From Folioceros fuciformis (Eukaryota; Anthocerotophyta; Anthocerotopsida; Anthocerotales): a stretch of 64,000 bases of DNA. The position numbers and the translations under genes were made by a program. This document shows, one piece after another, positions 1 to 11,304 of the stretch (the stretch's first letter is position 1; each line of letters opens with the position of its first letter). The DNA is taken from the NCBI GenBank assembly GCA_049999805.1, contig JBNGIO010006336.1:17110-81109 (forward strand). Reading direction: 5' to 3'. The notes under the pieces were generated by a model. It saw nothing but the letters and a program-made list of their open reading frames with translations. It made no database searches and had not been told where the DNA came from.

Positions 1-2869
1 AAGTGAATGATTCGCGAGTCAGGCAAAACGCAAGAGAGTTCCCCTTACTGTTATACTCCTGTTCTGAATAGGGGGCCAGCCAAAAGCAAAGAGCCGGATA
101 GAAATCTGAAAACAAAGAGATCCCAATCTGATGGGAAATACAAACCCTCCACAGCCGAAGAGCCTCTATCAAGGTGGGGCCTAGCCCACGGAGGTATTCT
201 TGGCCGACTCTTGAACGAGATGGCAGAAGATAGGCCTGCTGAAACAATTCACTTTGTGCCACCTGCAAGGCGCCTGACTCAGCAAATCTGACACAGTTCG
301 ACCGGCTCGCCTGGCTGAGGACCTGCCAAGGTCGCCCAGATCACATAGGGTGACAAGAAATAGAAACTCAATGACAAATATGCAAGCTTCACATCAAACA
401 ACCCGAAGCAATGCAACGCCAGCCACACCTTCAGTAGCTGGATAGCTCTTGTCCGGGCAGGCCGGATACCAAGCACCATATTCTCATCACTTGCCAGGAA
501 CTGCTGGATGATTGTATCCATCAACCTTGGACACTTCATCACTGCTTCTGCACCTGCAGGTGAATGATGGGCTAGCGCTATAACAACGACCAGTAAGGAT
601 TCTTCCGCTGCCACATTTTTCTCCACCTGAATTCAGAGCACTAGATCATTATCTGCAACTACTAGGGAAACGTAAGCATAAACACAAAACTAGCAGTACT
701 TTACAACAACAGCGTTGAAGGTGCAGTCACATCTACATATCCAGAAGCAGTTGAATGACCCTGTACGACGCAGTACCTCCAAAATATAACGAATTCTAGG
801 TAAGATGCCCATCCTGATAAGGGCAGCAGCTACATCCTTCTCCGCAACTGTTTCATGATCTCCCACTGTGTCTTGCCTATCTTCGGGTAAAGACTGATTG
901 TCTGTAGCAACAGACATCTCACTAGGCTTCACATTGTACTTCCATCGGCCACCACCCATGCAACCCTCATCTAGCTTTGTTTGCCTTCGGAAGACAGGAG
1001 CAGTATACAAAGGTCTTTCACCAAGCCAATAAGTCTACAAAGATCACCACAAGCAAGGATAAGACGCGCCACTTGCAGGTGCTTCACAGCATGCAGGCAG
1101 AGACATGATCAAACTACCACAATTCTTGGAAGAAGGCAAGATAACCTACCTCTTGGACATCAAAAAAACTCTCATTCGCGGCACAACTCAGTAAGGCCTG
1201 TAGGGCTCTAGCACACGCAGACACAATAGTGGCATACTTGTCGTCCAAGAGGTATCTCAGAGTGAGAGTGAGTCTTGGCTCAGGCCCTACGGCGTACGTC
1301 CACACAGCCTGCCAATCAACCGAGCCACAGCTACCGGGAACCTCTGCTTGTTGCAACCCAGATAACGCGTTGCTGAGTAGAGAAGAAAGAAGACGAAGGG
1401 CCATAGTTCTCTGCCCAGGAACCTGCACAACCAAAATAATTACGATCAGTGTGACACCTTGGGCTCTTGCCTGCTCGACAAAAAAACAACAGAGTGAAAA
1501 TGTGTGCTAACCGTGCTGCGAGCTAATGCAGCAGCTTCCAAAATGGTGTAGCCAACACCCGCAGGATCACCCTCAGTTCTTAGAAGGTCACGTTCCGCCA
1601 CCGTCTGCGCATCTCCCTTCAGCTCACGTATCCGATCTGTGAGAAGCAGAAACTCACAACTTCAGGACCGGATGGCCAACTAACCTCTGAAGTGTACAGC
1701 TTGGGAGACAAAAACCAAGCACAGATTAGCGATGATTACCAGGATCTTCGGGGTCATAGTTCCCGACAGCAACAACCCGCCCATCCAGATCAAATTTCAG
1801 CAGCCTCACAGCATTGACTCTCGCAGACCACGAGGTCCACAACGAAGCAGCATCGACAGTTCGGGAACTCCCTAGGTCCACAGACTTGGCACCGACTCCA
1901 GACACGTTGGCATGCCGTATTCCTGAGCTGCCCAAGAACCCAGCTTCCGACGATCTGGGACTCCTTTGGTCACTCCCACCAGATTCCCTCCCCTCTCGCA
2001 ACTTCCTCTCCTTCTCTTCACCTCGTTTTCTCAGCATTTCCAGGATCTCAGGCCGGATCCTGTCCTTCAGTTCCAGCCGAGCCTCCTCCAATTCTGAAGC
2101 GCACATAGAGAGCACGGCGTCTCTATTCTCACGATCAATGGAGTCCAGGCTAGACTCGACAGGCACCCTTCCTAAGCCCCGTTTCAGCTCCACTCCATCT
2201 TTCTCGCCCGTACGGTGAGAATTGACCAAACCAGGAGTATGCACAGGCTCCTTTGCAGGCTTCCCCACTTCATGCCCACCTCTCGTCACGGTCTTGACCC
2301 CTTCGTCCCCACCACGACTATCCTTGACGAATCTCCCAAAACGCGAGCTGGGGTTCTTCCGCAGCAGGGGCTGGGCGTACTTTGCATGCTCATCTACTCC
2401 CACTTCCTCCTCATCCCTCCCCGCCTCAGGGGGCTGGTAAACCTCTTTCACGGCAGGTCGCCAGCGCTGGGAACAAAAGCCACGCCAACCCATATGAGCT
2501 CACAAACACGGACACCGGCAACGCGACAGATGCGGGTGTCCAGTCCTGCTGCTCAACAGAAGCAACGCCAACCGTGCAACCTCAAGACCATGAACACCAG
2601 AGTGCAACAACAGATGCAAAAAGCATTAAACAAAGCAGTGTCCAGGCCAATACCGGCCCCTCAGACCGGTGCCTGGCCTGGGGAAAAGGTATCACTCTCG
2701 GACCAGGAGCCGCAACCGGAGAGGGCTCTGAAGCCTTCCCTTCAAACCCCTTCTCCTGAATCTTGCCCAACACCTCCAGCACCACATAGTTGCCCTCTGA
2801 AACACTTTCTTCGGTTCCAGCTTCCCCCACCCGCCCCACACTCAGCTCTTCGACATTTCCGCTCGACAT
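1..2869 (-). CDS. IYO: MINIYO / RPAP1-like protein, 5' part, runs off left edge
   Basis: RPAP1-family proteins link RNA polymerase II to nuclear import and transcription elongation; the plant member MINIYO controls differentiation. My minus-strand model is 2869-2654, 2466-1740, 1699-1685 (a 15-nt microexon, least certain), 1636-1512, 1422-1150, 1034-777, 626-429 and about 262 to beyond base 1. All junctions are GT-AG and phases agree. The N-terminus carries the family motif FPQARHRSEGP. Exon 2 has the RPAP1 N-terminal helix (LEEARLELKDRIRPEILEML) and then LLKFDLDG. Exon 4 reads AERDLLRTEGDP then GVGYTILEAAALARST. Exon 5 reads DWQAVWTYAVGPEP, exon 6 GGRWKYNVKPSE and MGILPRIRYILE, and exon 8 LRLWRVCISHQ, all in family order. 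The start at 2869 is the first Met ahead of the conserved N-terminal block. The C-terminal part lies outside the window. I see no frame break, so the gene looks intact. Confidence 0.88.
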
Positions 2870-4906
2870 GACGCTGGCATTCCCACCTCGTCCCTTCGCA
2901 GAGAGCTCAATTCCACCACTAGCAAGAGAGCTCCCTCCAGCTTACACTCTGTGTGCGATTTTCAGACGCAATGCAAAGCCGACCTTCAACGATTCTTCCC
3001 CAAAGGAGCTCTTCGCCTCTAAAATGCCTGAGGCTCCTGCCAGCTCTCCCGTGGGCATACATGCTTAAATACGGAGCGCAAGCCGAGATCAAGGGCGGCC
3101 AAGTCTTGGCAAAGATAGAGCGGGAAGCCGAGAAATATCACATTCGTAAGGCAGATGTAAATTGGAAACCGAACGTGAAAAGCAAACCAAGCTCCAGCGA
3201 CCCGGCTCTCCGCTACTCGACTCAGCTCGACCCAGACCGGCCATAGCACGGCAAAGGGAAGCAAAAATCGAGAAAGGGAGGTGGGATCGGGGAAGGGAGG
3301 TCTTCAGACACCATCGCAACGCCAGAAACAAGATGACGAACACGGCACGTGGGGCCAAAGTCTGGAGGCTAGTTTCAGCACAACAGAAAAATCAGCCACT
3401 GGTACACGTGGCAGAGTTAGGGTTCACCGCCCCACCTGGGCTTCGTGACAGGTACATGGTGATGGTCTGAAAGTGGCTTCAAAAAATATCGTACTTTCAT
3501 TCGCAGAGTTGTGCTGGAGGCAGCAACCTGTGAGAGGCCGCCATGTCGCCAACAGACTGATGCATTACGGAGGCAAGGCGAGGAATGCACGGACTACCGG
3601 TTTCAGACGCGATTGAGACGGGACGACTCTCTACCGGACCGGTCTGGGTGTGGTTGAGGTGACGACTCCTGCATCCGTCGCCCACGGTTGTTGCATTGCG
3701 TGAGCAGGAGTCAGATTGCTTGGAGGCGAGAGTAAGCTTCGCACCGAATTCTTCCTTGTTTTGGATCAAGAACTTGCTTGGCGTGCGAGCACCGACTCTG
3801 CTACGTCGACCTGGAATTGGCACTACGTGCTATGTTGGCCAGAAGGTAACATACACAACATCCTTGATTTGAGGTTGTTTGGAAGATAGGAAGACAGCGA
3901 GAGGAAGGATGTTTGGAAGCTTGTTGTATGGACCTAAGACCTAGACGCACAGCTGAGGCATGATATACCGCACACGGATCAACCACAAGAACAACGTAAG
4001 CGGCATGCATGCATGTTTGTGGTTGAGAATGTGAGCATTCCAGCATGGATTCTGGAAGCTGTCGTTCCTCGAGGCAGGCAGGCGGCGTTGGCGAAAGTAG
4101 GAGAGAGGGGAAGGATATGTCTTGCGGTTGGGTAGCCAACTCCCGAGGAACCAGCAGCAAGGTCGTGGCATACGACAGGTGTACTCACATGCTTCCTGGT
4201 GTTGAGTGGACTCCGCCATTTACTTCGCGAAACATTATGTTATGGCCCCCAGGTAGGTGTGTACGGGGATGCAATGTGCGGGGACTGCCACATCCCCGCT
4301 GGCGGCAAAGACTTCTCTTGAGGCTTGTGGAGTGCGGCTTTCTGACTGGGCATTCTGTCAGCCACTGTTGGCCTCATCACGATGATGCGTGGCGGCAACG
4401 CAGTGTTAGCCTGCAACCTGCCATCGCTACTGGTGTGGACGCCTATGTGTTCGACCTCCACTTTTTGCGTGCTGGTCCCCACTGCTAGCGGGAGACGGAA
4501 GTCTCTGGGAGCAACGCGTGGATGGATTCCTGTTCCACGATCTGTGCCTGACTTGGGAATCAAACACGGCAACCTTCCGCCCGTTTGTCTGCTTCGAGCA
4601 CATAGCCTTCCTGAGATTTGCCCAGGGCACGTATGCATTTCTGGCGACTCAATCAGGGCATGGAGGATGGTATTGTGTCCACGACAGACCAGCCCACCTA
4701 CTGCTCCTCATCAGCTTCACTGCATGAGACGGCGTCAGTTGCCGAACCCCTCGTCTTCCTTGGGACGTATCGAAGATGGGTAACGTCGACAGCCAGCCAA
4801 CTGAAATGAAAGGAAAGGCACATGAAATGGCTAACAAACGTGTCGTAAACCTGGACCTACTGCGTTCCCGATCGGACTGCGGGAGCCAGCCCTCGTTCCT
4901 CGTCCC
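2870..4906. other. Intergenic stretch between IYO and PPR genes
   Basis: This is the upstream region of the minus-strand MINIYO gene and of the plus-strand PPR gene, so the two are divergent. Several open frames of 60-150 codons occur on both strands, but none shows a family pattern, a phase-consistent exon chain or biased composition. A single telomere-like TTAGGGTT box lies near 3,417. I see no other supported feature. Confidence 0.5.
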
Positions 4907-7900
4907 ATGCCAGCAACGTCCTCTCGGCGGACCGGGACACGCATGCTCTTCTCCTTGGCGAGGTCCTTTTCCTCCATAGCTCCGTCCTCGAGGTCCTTGT
5001 CACCGGTGCACCCTTTCTGCCAGCCCACACGCGGTCAGGGTTTTGAACTGTACCGGCATCTGAGACAGACGGCGGTGAAGCCGACCAACCGTGTGTTGGT
5101 CGCAGTCCTGAAGGCATGCGGGGGTGCAGCAGATTTGGCAGCCGGGAAGCAAGTCCATGCCGACATTCTGGGAAGATTCTTGAATCCCAGTTTGGGCGTC
5201 GGGAATGGGCTGGTGGAGATGTATGCCAAATGCGGGAGCTTGGAGGATGCCCGCAGAGTGTTTGACACATTGCCGTCCAGGAATGTGGTGACATGGAATT
5301 TCATGATCGCAGGATATGCCAAGCATGGGCTTGGTCGGGAGGCGCTTTCTCTTTATGAGAGGATGCAACATGAGGGCATCACTCATGCCAACGACGTTAC
5401 TTTTGTCAGCCTCCTCAGAGCGTGTGCCAGCATCGGAGCATTGTGTGAGGGCAAGAAGCTTCATCTTCAGATTCGGGAAAGAGAACTGGAAGCCAATGTG
5501 ATTGTAGGGAACTGCTTGGTGGACATGTACGCCAAGTGTGGGAGCGTAGAGGATGCTCGCAGGCTGTTTGACAGACTGCCCGTGAAAGATGTGGTCACAT
5601 GGAACGCTATGCTGGCAGGGTATGCTCGGTACGGGCTCGGTCACGATGCGCTCACTCTCTTTGGGAGCATGCAACGGCATGGCATCGTTGTTGCTGATAA
5701 GGTTACGTTTGTGTCCCTCTTGAAAGCATGTGCCAGTGTGGCAGCTTTAAGCGAAGGGAAGGACCTGCATTTTCAGATTCAAGAACGAGGACTTGAGGCT
5801 GACGTGGTCGTGGGTAGCAGTCTGGTGGACATGTATGCAAAGTGCAGCAGCTTGGGAGAAGCCCGAAAGGTGTTTGACAGTTTGCACGCAAAGAATCTGG
5901 TGACATGGAATGCAATGCTCGCAGGGTATGTTCAGCATGGGCTTGCTGAGGAAGCGCTTGCTCTGTATGCAAACATGCAACAAGAGGAGGATACGCGGGC
6001 AGCACCAGATCATGTTACGTTTGTGTGCCTCTTGAAAGCATGCGCAAGTGTGCGGGCCCTCCATGAGGGCAAACAGTTTCATCTGCAAATTCGAAACCGA
6101 GGGCTTGAATCCGACCTAGTTGTGGGCAGCAGCCTTCTGGACATGTATACGAAGTGTGGGAGCCTGGAGGACGCCCGCAGAGTGTTTGACCGACTGCCAG
6201 TAAAGAATGTGGTGACGTGGAATGCCATGATCGCAGGCTATGCCCAGCAAGGCCTCGTTCGAGAAGGTCTCATACTGTACAAACGGATGCAACAAGAAGG
6301 CATTTTTTCAGCTGATTATGGTCCGCTTCTGAGTCTCCTGAAAGCATGTTCGAGGGATGGAGGAGGACTGGGTGACGCCAGGCACCTGCACACCTTTGTC
6401 CAGGAAACAGGGCTGGATGTCGACGTTGTTGTTGGCAGGAGTTTGGTGGACATGTATGCAAAGTGTGGCAGCGTACAGGATGCACGCAAAGTCTTTGACC
6501 AGATGCCATCGAGAGATGTGGTGGCATGGACTGTCATGATTGCAGCATATGCTCAGCATGGGCTCGGTGCAGAAGCTCTCAACCTTTATTCTCGCATGCA
6601 GCTAGAAGGTATCAGTCTGGCTGATAATGTAACGTTTGTGTGTCTCCTGAAAGCATGTGCCAGCATTGGCCCTTCAGCCTTACATGAGGGGCAACAGTTA
6701 CATTTGCAGATTCAAGAGAGAGGGTTTGACGCATACGTAGCTGTGGGCAGCTCTTTGGTGGACATGTATGCCAAATGTGGCAGTTTACGTGATGCTCGAA
6801 GGGTATTTGATGGATTGCTGGGAAAAGATGTGGTGACGTGGAATGCCATGATTGCAGGATACGTGCAGCATGGCATCGGCCAAGAAGCCCTTGCTCTGTA
6901 TGCAAATACGCAGCGGGAGGGCATTGATCTGGCTGACAATGTTTCATTTGTGTTGCTCCTGAAGGCATGTGCCAGTCTTGGTGCTGTGGGGTTATGCAAG
7001 GGTAAGGAGCTTCATGACAAGATTCGAGAAAGGGGACTGGAAGCTAATGCTGTCATTTCCAGTGCCCTGGTGGATATGTTTGCAAAGTGTGGCAGCGTGC
7101 AAGAAGCCCGCACCATGTTTGATAAAGTTCGTGCAAGACACGGAGTGACATGGAATACCATGCTTGCAGCCTACGCTCACCATGGCCTTGTTAACGAAGC
7201 TATGGCACTGTACACAGAAATGCCACAGGATTGTGTTGGCCTATCAACGTTCGCATGCCTCCTGAAAGCATGTGGCAGTGCCGGAGCCATTCATCAGGGA
7301 AGGCAGCTCCATTTGCAGCTCCAACACAGAGGACTGGATGATGACCTAGTAGCTGTTACTGCCTTGGTGGACATGTATGCAAAATGTGGAGCTTTGGATC
7401 ATGCCCGCAGAGTGTTTGACAAGCTACCATCAAAGAGTGTGGCGGTGTGGAATGCCATGATTTCTGGCTGCGTCCAGTATGGGAACGGACAAGAGGCCCT
7501 TCTTCTCTTCTCAAGAATGCAACAGGAAGGCATTTGTCTGGCCGATATTGCTTCATTTGCTCAGCTCCTTAACGTATGTGCTAGCCTTGGAGCCCTGAGC
7601 AAAGGCAGGGAGCTTCACTGCACAATTCAAGAACGAGGACTGGAGAGCGATGGGATTATTGGCAGCAGCTTGGTGGATATGTATGCAAAATGTGGCGCCT
7701 TGGATGAAGCTCGCTCTGTATTTGACAGATTGCCAAGCAAGGATCTTGTAACCTGGACGGCCATGATCTCGGGATACGATCAGCAAGACCTTGGTCACGA
7801 TGCTCTTCGTCTTTTCAGCCGTATGTGTGTGGATGGCATTCATCCAACCGACCATGTGGCATTCATCTGCCTCCTGAGAGCCTGCGCCAGCACTGGAGCT

Positions 7901-8965
7901 CTGCATCAGGGGAGGCAGCTTCATTCTCTGATCCAGGACGAAGGACTTGAAGCCAACGTTTTGGTCGGCAGCAGCCTTGTCGACATGTATGCAAAGTGTG
8001 GCAGCATGGAGGATGCGCAGGAACTGTTCGACAGACTGCCGACGAGAGATGTGGTGACTTGGACTGCTATGCTGAATGGTTATGGGCAGCAAAATGACGT
8101 GGAAGCTGCAATCCAGTGTTTCAAAGCGATGCAGCACCACGGAGTTGAGCCCAACGGTGCCACTTTCCTGTGCCTTCTCGTGGCCTGCAGCCACGCGGGT
8201 CTCGTGAAAGAGGGTCAGCAGTATTTCAAGATGATGGAAGAGGCTCACGGCATCACACCGTCTGTTCATCACTATAATTCCATGGTCGATCTTCTCGGCC
8301 GATCAGGAAACCTTGACGAAGCAGAAAACATGCTGGAGAGTATTCCTATCAAGGACAACGATGTTGGGTGGACATCTTTGCTCAGTGCGTGTAAAGCCCA
8401 TGGTGATGTAGGGCGAGGAGAGAGATGTTTCAACCGGCTTGTGGAAATGGGACCTGGAAACGCACCCGCTTATGCACTCTTGGCTAGCATCTACTCCCAT
8501 GCTGGGATGTGGGGTGATGTAGAAAGGATAGAAAGCCTGAGGAAAAGTGCAGGAGCTTACAAAGTGCCTGCAAGGGCTTGCATTGAGATCAACAGCACAG
8601 TGCACAAGTTTATTGTTGGGGGTGGTAGAGACGACACGTCCTCAAAGCTTAAGAGTGTTAACTCAAGGTTGAAGGAGGGAGAGGGCCATGCACCTCAAAC
8701 ACAACTGCTTGCCAAGCCAGAGTCTGACACAAGGAACGAGGATACCTTATGTGGCCATGCTGAGAAACTAGCTCTGGCCTTCGGACTCCTCAACACTGCA
8801 GAAGGCACCTCCTTGCTGGTGACAAAGAACCTTCGAATGTGCGATGACTGCCACAACGGCACCAAGATCATGTCCAAGCTCGAGAAGCGAGAGATCGTCG
8901 TAAGAGATGCCCACCGGGTGCACCATTTTGTAGATGGCTTGTGCTCTTGTGGGGATCGTCACTGA
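4907..8965 (+). CDS. PLS-class PPR protein with variant C-terminal DYW domain
   Basis: PPR-DYW proteins bind organelle transcripts and edit single pyrimidines with a cytidine-deaminase-like DYW domain. This intronless frame gives 1,352 residues. The first ~35 residues are rich in Arg and Ser without acidic residues, as in an organelle targeting peptide. Ten ~100-residue P-L-S units follow, each with an MYAKCG-type motif (one MYTKCG, one MFAKCG, one MYAKCS) and a VTWNAM-type motif, so roughly 30 PPR motifs. An E-region (VDLLGRSGNLDEA, then ALLASIYSHAGMW) leads to the DYW domain. The deaminase signature is complete: HAE at about 1284-1286, CDDC at 1312-1315, then VHHF and CSCG. Two things are odd. 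The PG box, usually K-x-P-G-C-S-W, reads KVPARACIEI, and the last three residues are DRH, not DYW. Both recall the DYW:KP subgroup as I remember it. Met13 is an alternative start. Confidence 0.95.
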   Translation: MPATSSRRTGTRMLFSLARSFSSIAPSSRSLSPVHPFCQPTRGQGFELYRHLRQTAVKPTNRVLVAVLKACGGAADLAAGKQVHADILGRFLNPSLGVGNGLVEMYAKCGSLEDARRVFDTLPSRNVVTWNFMIAGYAKHGLGREALSLYERMQHEGITHANDVTFVSLLRACASIGALCEGKKLHLQIRERELEANVIVGNCLVDMYAKCGSVEDARRLFDRLPVKDVVTWNAMLAGYARYGLGHDALTLFGSMQRHGIVVADKVTFVSLLKACASVAALSEGKDLHFQIQERGLEADVVVGSSLVDMYAKCSSLGEARKVFDSLHAKNLVTWNAMLAGYVQHGLAEEALALYANMQQEEDTRAAPDHVTFVCLLKACASVRALHEGKQFHLQIRNRGLESDLVVGSSLLDMYTKCGSLEDARRVFDRLPVKNVVTWNAMIAGYAQQGLVREGLILYKRMQQEGIFSADYGPLLSLLKACSRDGGGLGDARHLHTFVQETGLDVDVVVGRSLVDMYAKCGSVQDARKVFDQMPSRDVVAWTVMIAAYAQHGLGAEALNLYSRMQLEGISLADNVTFVCLLKACASIGPSALHEGQQLHLQIQERGFDAYVAVGSSLVDMYAKCGSLRDARRVFDGLLGKDVVTWNAMIAGYVQHGIGQEALALYANTQREGIDLADNVSFVLLLKACASLGAVGLCKGKELHDKIRERGLEANAVISSALVDMFAKCGSVQEARTMFDKVRARHGVTWNTMLAAYAHHGLVNEAMALYTEMPQDCVGLSTFACLLKACGSAGAIHQGRQLHLQLQHRGLDDDLVAVTALVDMYAKCGALDHARRVFDKLPSKSVAVWNAMISGCVQYGNGQEALLLFSRMQQEGICLADIASFAQLLNVCASLGALSKGRELHCTIQERGLESDGIIGSSLVDMYAKCGALDEARSVFDRLPSKDLVTWTAMISGYDQQDLGHDALRLFSRMCVDGIHPTDHVAFICLLRACASTGALHQGRQLHSLIQDEGLEANVLVGSSLVDMYAKCGSMEDAQELFDRLPTRDVVTWTAMLNGYGQQNDVEAAIQCFKAMQHHGVEPNGATFLCLLVACSHAGLVKEGQQYFKMMEEAHGITPSVHHYNSMVDLLGRSGNLDEAENMLESIPIKDNDVGWTSLLSACKAHGDVGRGERCFNRLVEMGPGNAPAYALLASIYSHAGMWGDVERIESLRKSAGAYKVPARACIEINSTVHKFIVGGGRDDTSSKLKSVNSRLKEGEGHAPQTQLLAKPESDTRNEDTLCGHAEKLALAFGLLNTAEGTSLLVTKNLRMCDDCHNGTKIMSKLEKREIVVRDAHRVHHFVDGLCSCGDRH

Positions 8966-10887
8966 TCAGCTTCTGATGATAGAAAGGTCCACAAAAATCT
9001 CTAGAGCCTCCCTTGCGTCCCGCCATAGAGTAATTTGCCACGCCGTAAAAGAAATGTCTTCACAGACGTGGGGCCTCGTTTCGCTGCCATTGCCAGCCTG
9101 GCCTGAAAGTCTTTACAGCCTTTCCTCCTTTTTTGCTCTGCCTTTGAAGAAAGTCTTTCAGCCTCAGCCATTCCCTTTCTCGCCCGCCTCCTTTTCCTCT
9201 CCTCGCCAAGCTTCCCCTCGCAGACCAAAGCGATGCTGTGCTGTGATCCTATATTCCGTTGCCGAGAACTTCACAGGGAGCCTGCGTAGTTAAACTCATG
9301 TTGGCTATCTGCTTGGCCCCTTCATCTCCCAACGTGTCTGGCAACACCAGCCTTTCTCCTCTGTTGTGGAGGTTTTGTTGTCACCGACACAGTTGGGTGA
9401 TGAAGCTGCTAAACAGCTATTTGACATGACGAGCACCTCGACCAGACGTGCCAGACGCTCCCCAGCTCCTTGCAGCTGGTTTCGCATCCTCGCATCTGTG
9501 GTGAAGTTCGGTGTCTGCGCTCTGATCCATCAAACGTTAGTCCGCATCTTGAGAAGGTGTTGTCGGTTCGTCAGAGACTGTTTCCACGAAATTCCTACAG
9601 GGACTTGTTGTAGCCACCCTGCCATCTCACTGCAACTGCTTCTTCTGTGCAGGATTTGCTACCTGCGATCAACTCAATCGTGCGAGGCTCACGCTTTTCA
9701 GGCTTGGTCAGGGCAGGACGCACCTTCAATAAAGCGCTGTCGTTTTAAGATCTGCACTGTTTGGTGTGGTTCTTAGGTTCTCTGCAGAATTCTCAGACGT
9801 TTGCAGAGCACAGATTGTTTGGTTGGCAAGCATGTAACAACAAGCTTGCATGGTGTTTTGGGCGAACATAATCTGCGTCACAAGCCCGAGCATGATGCAT
9901 CTCGTGGCCTTTCTGTGAATCCCGTTCCTACAATCTAAAGCAGGGAACAGCGGAAGCTCCCCAATACAACACAATCCTCACACGAATTCGCGTACTGCTG
10001 AATCCGAAAACAATAATATCGGGAATGGAAAACTCCTTTCAACGAGGCTGTGTCGGCCAAAATAGAGACCTGGGGGACCTGTGTAGGCAGGGCAGCGTGA
10101 GAAGGGAGACAATTCAAATATTTACGGACTTGTATGGATCAGCCGCAATCCCAAAGGCAAGATTGTCGAAGCCACGCGAATAAGCGGGACTTTGGAAAGC
10201 AGGGCAAGCAGAGCAGGACATGGCGCGGAGAGCTACCAGTGATGAGGTGAGTACTTACAATGATGGCGGAGGAAGGTGGGAATCGCAGCCTCGATTACAA
10301 AATGGAAGTACGCCATGCGAGGTATCATTCTTTGCCAGAGTTCAGTAAACCAACCTAAGTAAAAGCACCGTCCCTCGACCAACTCCCACCCGCTGTCCAA
10401 GCATTTGGTAGCAAAAAGGTTGAATGTAAGCAAATCGCAAGCATGGCAAGGAGAGGGAAGGGAAGCGAGGTGCGGAACGCGAGCAGGTAGAGCCTAAGAG
10501 CAGGGTTATGCCTTGTCTAATATATCTTTGTCTTCTTCAACCCGGTACATACTGTATTCTGAGCCATTGGCGGCTGCAATAAAGCCTTACTGAGTTCCTT
10601 GTTGCCATTTGGCTCTCTCTCAGCGGAAGGAAGCTCGCAGCCTCAGCTTCGCAGCTTTCTAAGAAGCTTCCATTCTGGTGCTCCTGCGTCCTCTCGCTGG
10701 TCCATGCTCGTCCTGTACCAGTCGCGTCGTCGGAGAATCTTCTGCATGCTGCGCTCTGTTTGCCAATTGCTTTCTGCCGAGAAAAGCACGTCGCTTCATT
10801 TGCGTCATCACCAAGAGAAAGGAAAACAGAGCAAGCCAAGCCACGCAGAGCAGAGCAGACAAAGAGCAGCGCTGAGCGGAGAAGAAG
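8966..10887. other. PPR 3' flank and upstream region of the first Cys-rich gene
   Basis: No gene is supported here. An AATAAA poly(A)-type signal at 9,728-9,733 could end the PPR transcript with a long 3' UTR. A second AATAAA lies near 10,578. The ~370 bp before 10,888 include a TATA-like stretch near 10,517 and would be the promoter/5' UTR of the small Cys-rich gene. The 66-136-codon frames present lack recognisable motifs. Confidence 0.4.
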
Positions 10888-11304
10888 ATGAAGAAGCTGG
10901 CAAGAGCGAAAGGCAAGGACAGGCAGGCCAGCAGCTCAGCTACTGGAAGCATCCAAGATCCCGATTCTCACGAGGATGACACCTCCACCTCCGCTCAGGT
11001 GACTGGCATACCCGCCAATTCGATCTCCATGTACGCGCGCTTTCACTTGGCGCCTTGCTTGGAGCTTCCTGTGTTGCATTTTTCACAATTCTGCAAGCTT
11101 CTTCTAACAAGACCGCAACTCCGGCTTGTGCAGACGAGAGCATGCGCGCCGCATAATTCCAACTCGCATTTGGTGCACTACTCGGACAGAAGCGAGTTGA
11201 GGCGCATCTGCGTGGTCTGCAGCAAGCGGCAACACTTCTACTGTCCGTCGTGCAACAGCTTCATGTGCCTCGGCCCCTGCTTTGTCAAGCATCACTCCGG
11301 ATGA
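10888..11304 (+). CDS. Small cysteine-rich (putative zinc-binding) protein, copy 1
   Basis: A two-exon gene for a 93-residue protein: exon 1 10888-10998, intron 10999-11133 (135 bp, GT-AG, phase 0), exon 2 11134-11304. The N-terminus is basic (MKKLARAKGKDRQ) followed by a Ser/Asp-rich acidic linker. Exon 2 holds a compact Cys/His module: C63-x2-C66, C74-x2-C77, C82, C86 and H90-H91, with core ICVVCSKRQHFYC and then CPSCNSFMCLGPCFVKHH. The spacing resembles the Cys-rich tail of piggyBac-type transposases, which ends in C-F-x-x-Y/H-H, but no transposase core is present. It could equally be an unrelated small treble-clef zinc protein. I cannot name a characterised plant homologue. A paralogue with the same intron position lies at 16,079. 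The protein module is identical over 43 residues despite many synonymous changes, which argues that it is a working gene. Confidence 0.8.
   Translation: MKKLARAKGKDRQASSSATGSIQDPDSHEDDTSTSAQVTGIPANSISMYARFHLAPCLELPVLHFSQFCKLLLTRPQLRLVQTRACAPHNSNSHLVHYSDRSELRRICVVCSKRQHFYCPSCNSFMCLGPCFVKHHSG

Noticed and set aside
10888-11304. FCS-like (FLZ/DUF581) zinc finger for the small Cys-rich genes
   Set aside because: The FLZ pattern needs F-C-S-x-E-C-R after the second Cys pair; these proteins instead end C-x3-C-F-V-K-H-H.
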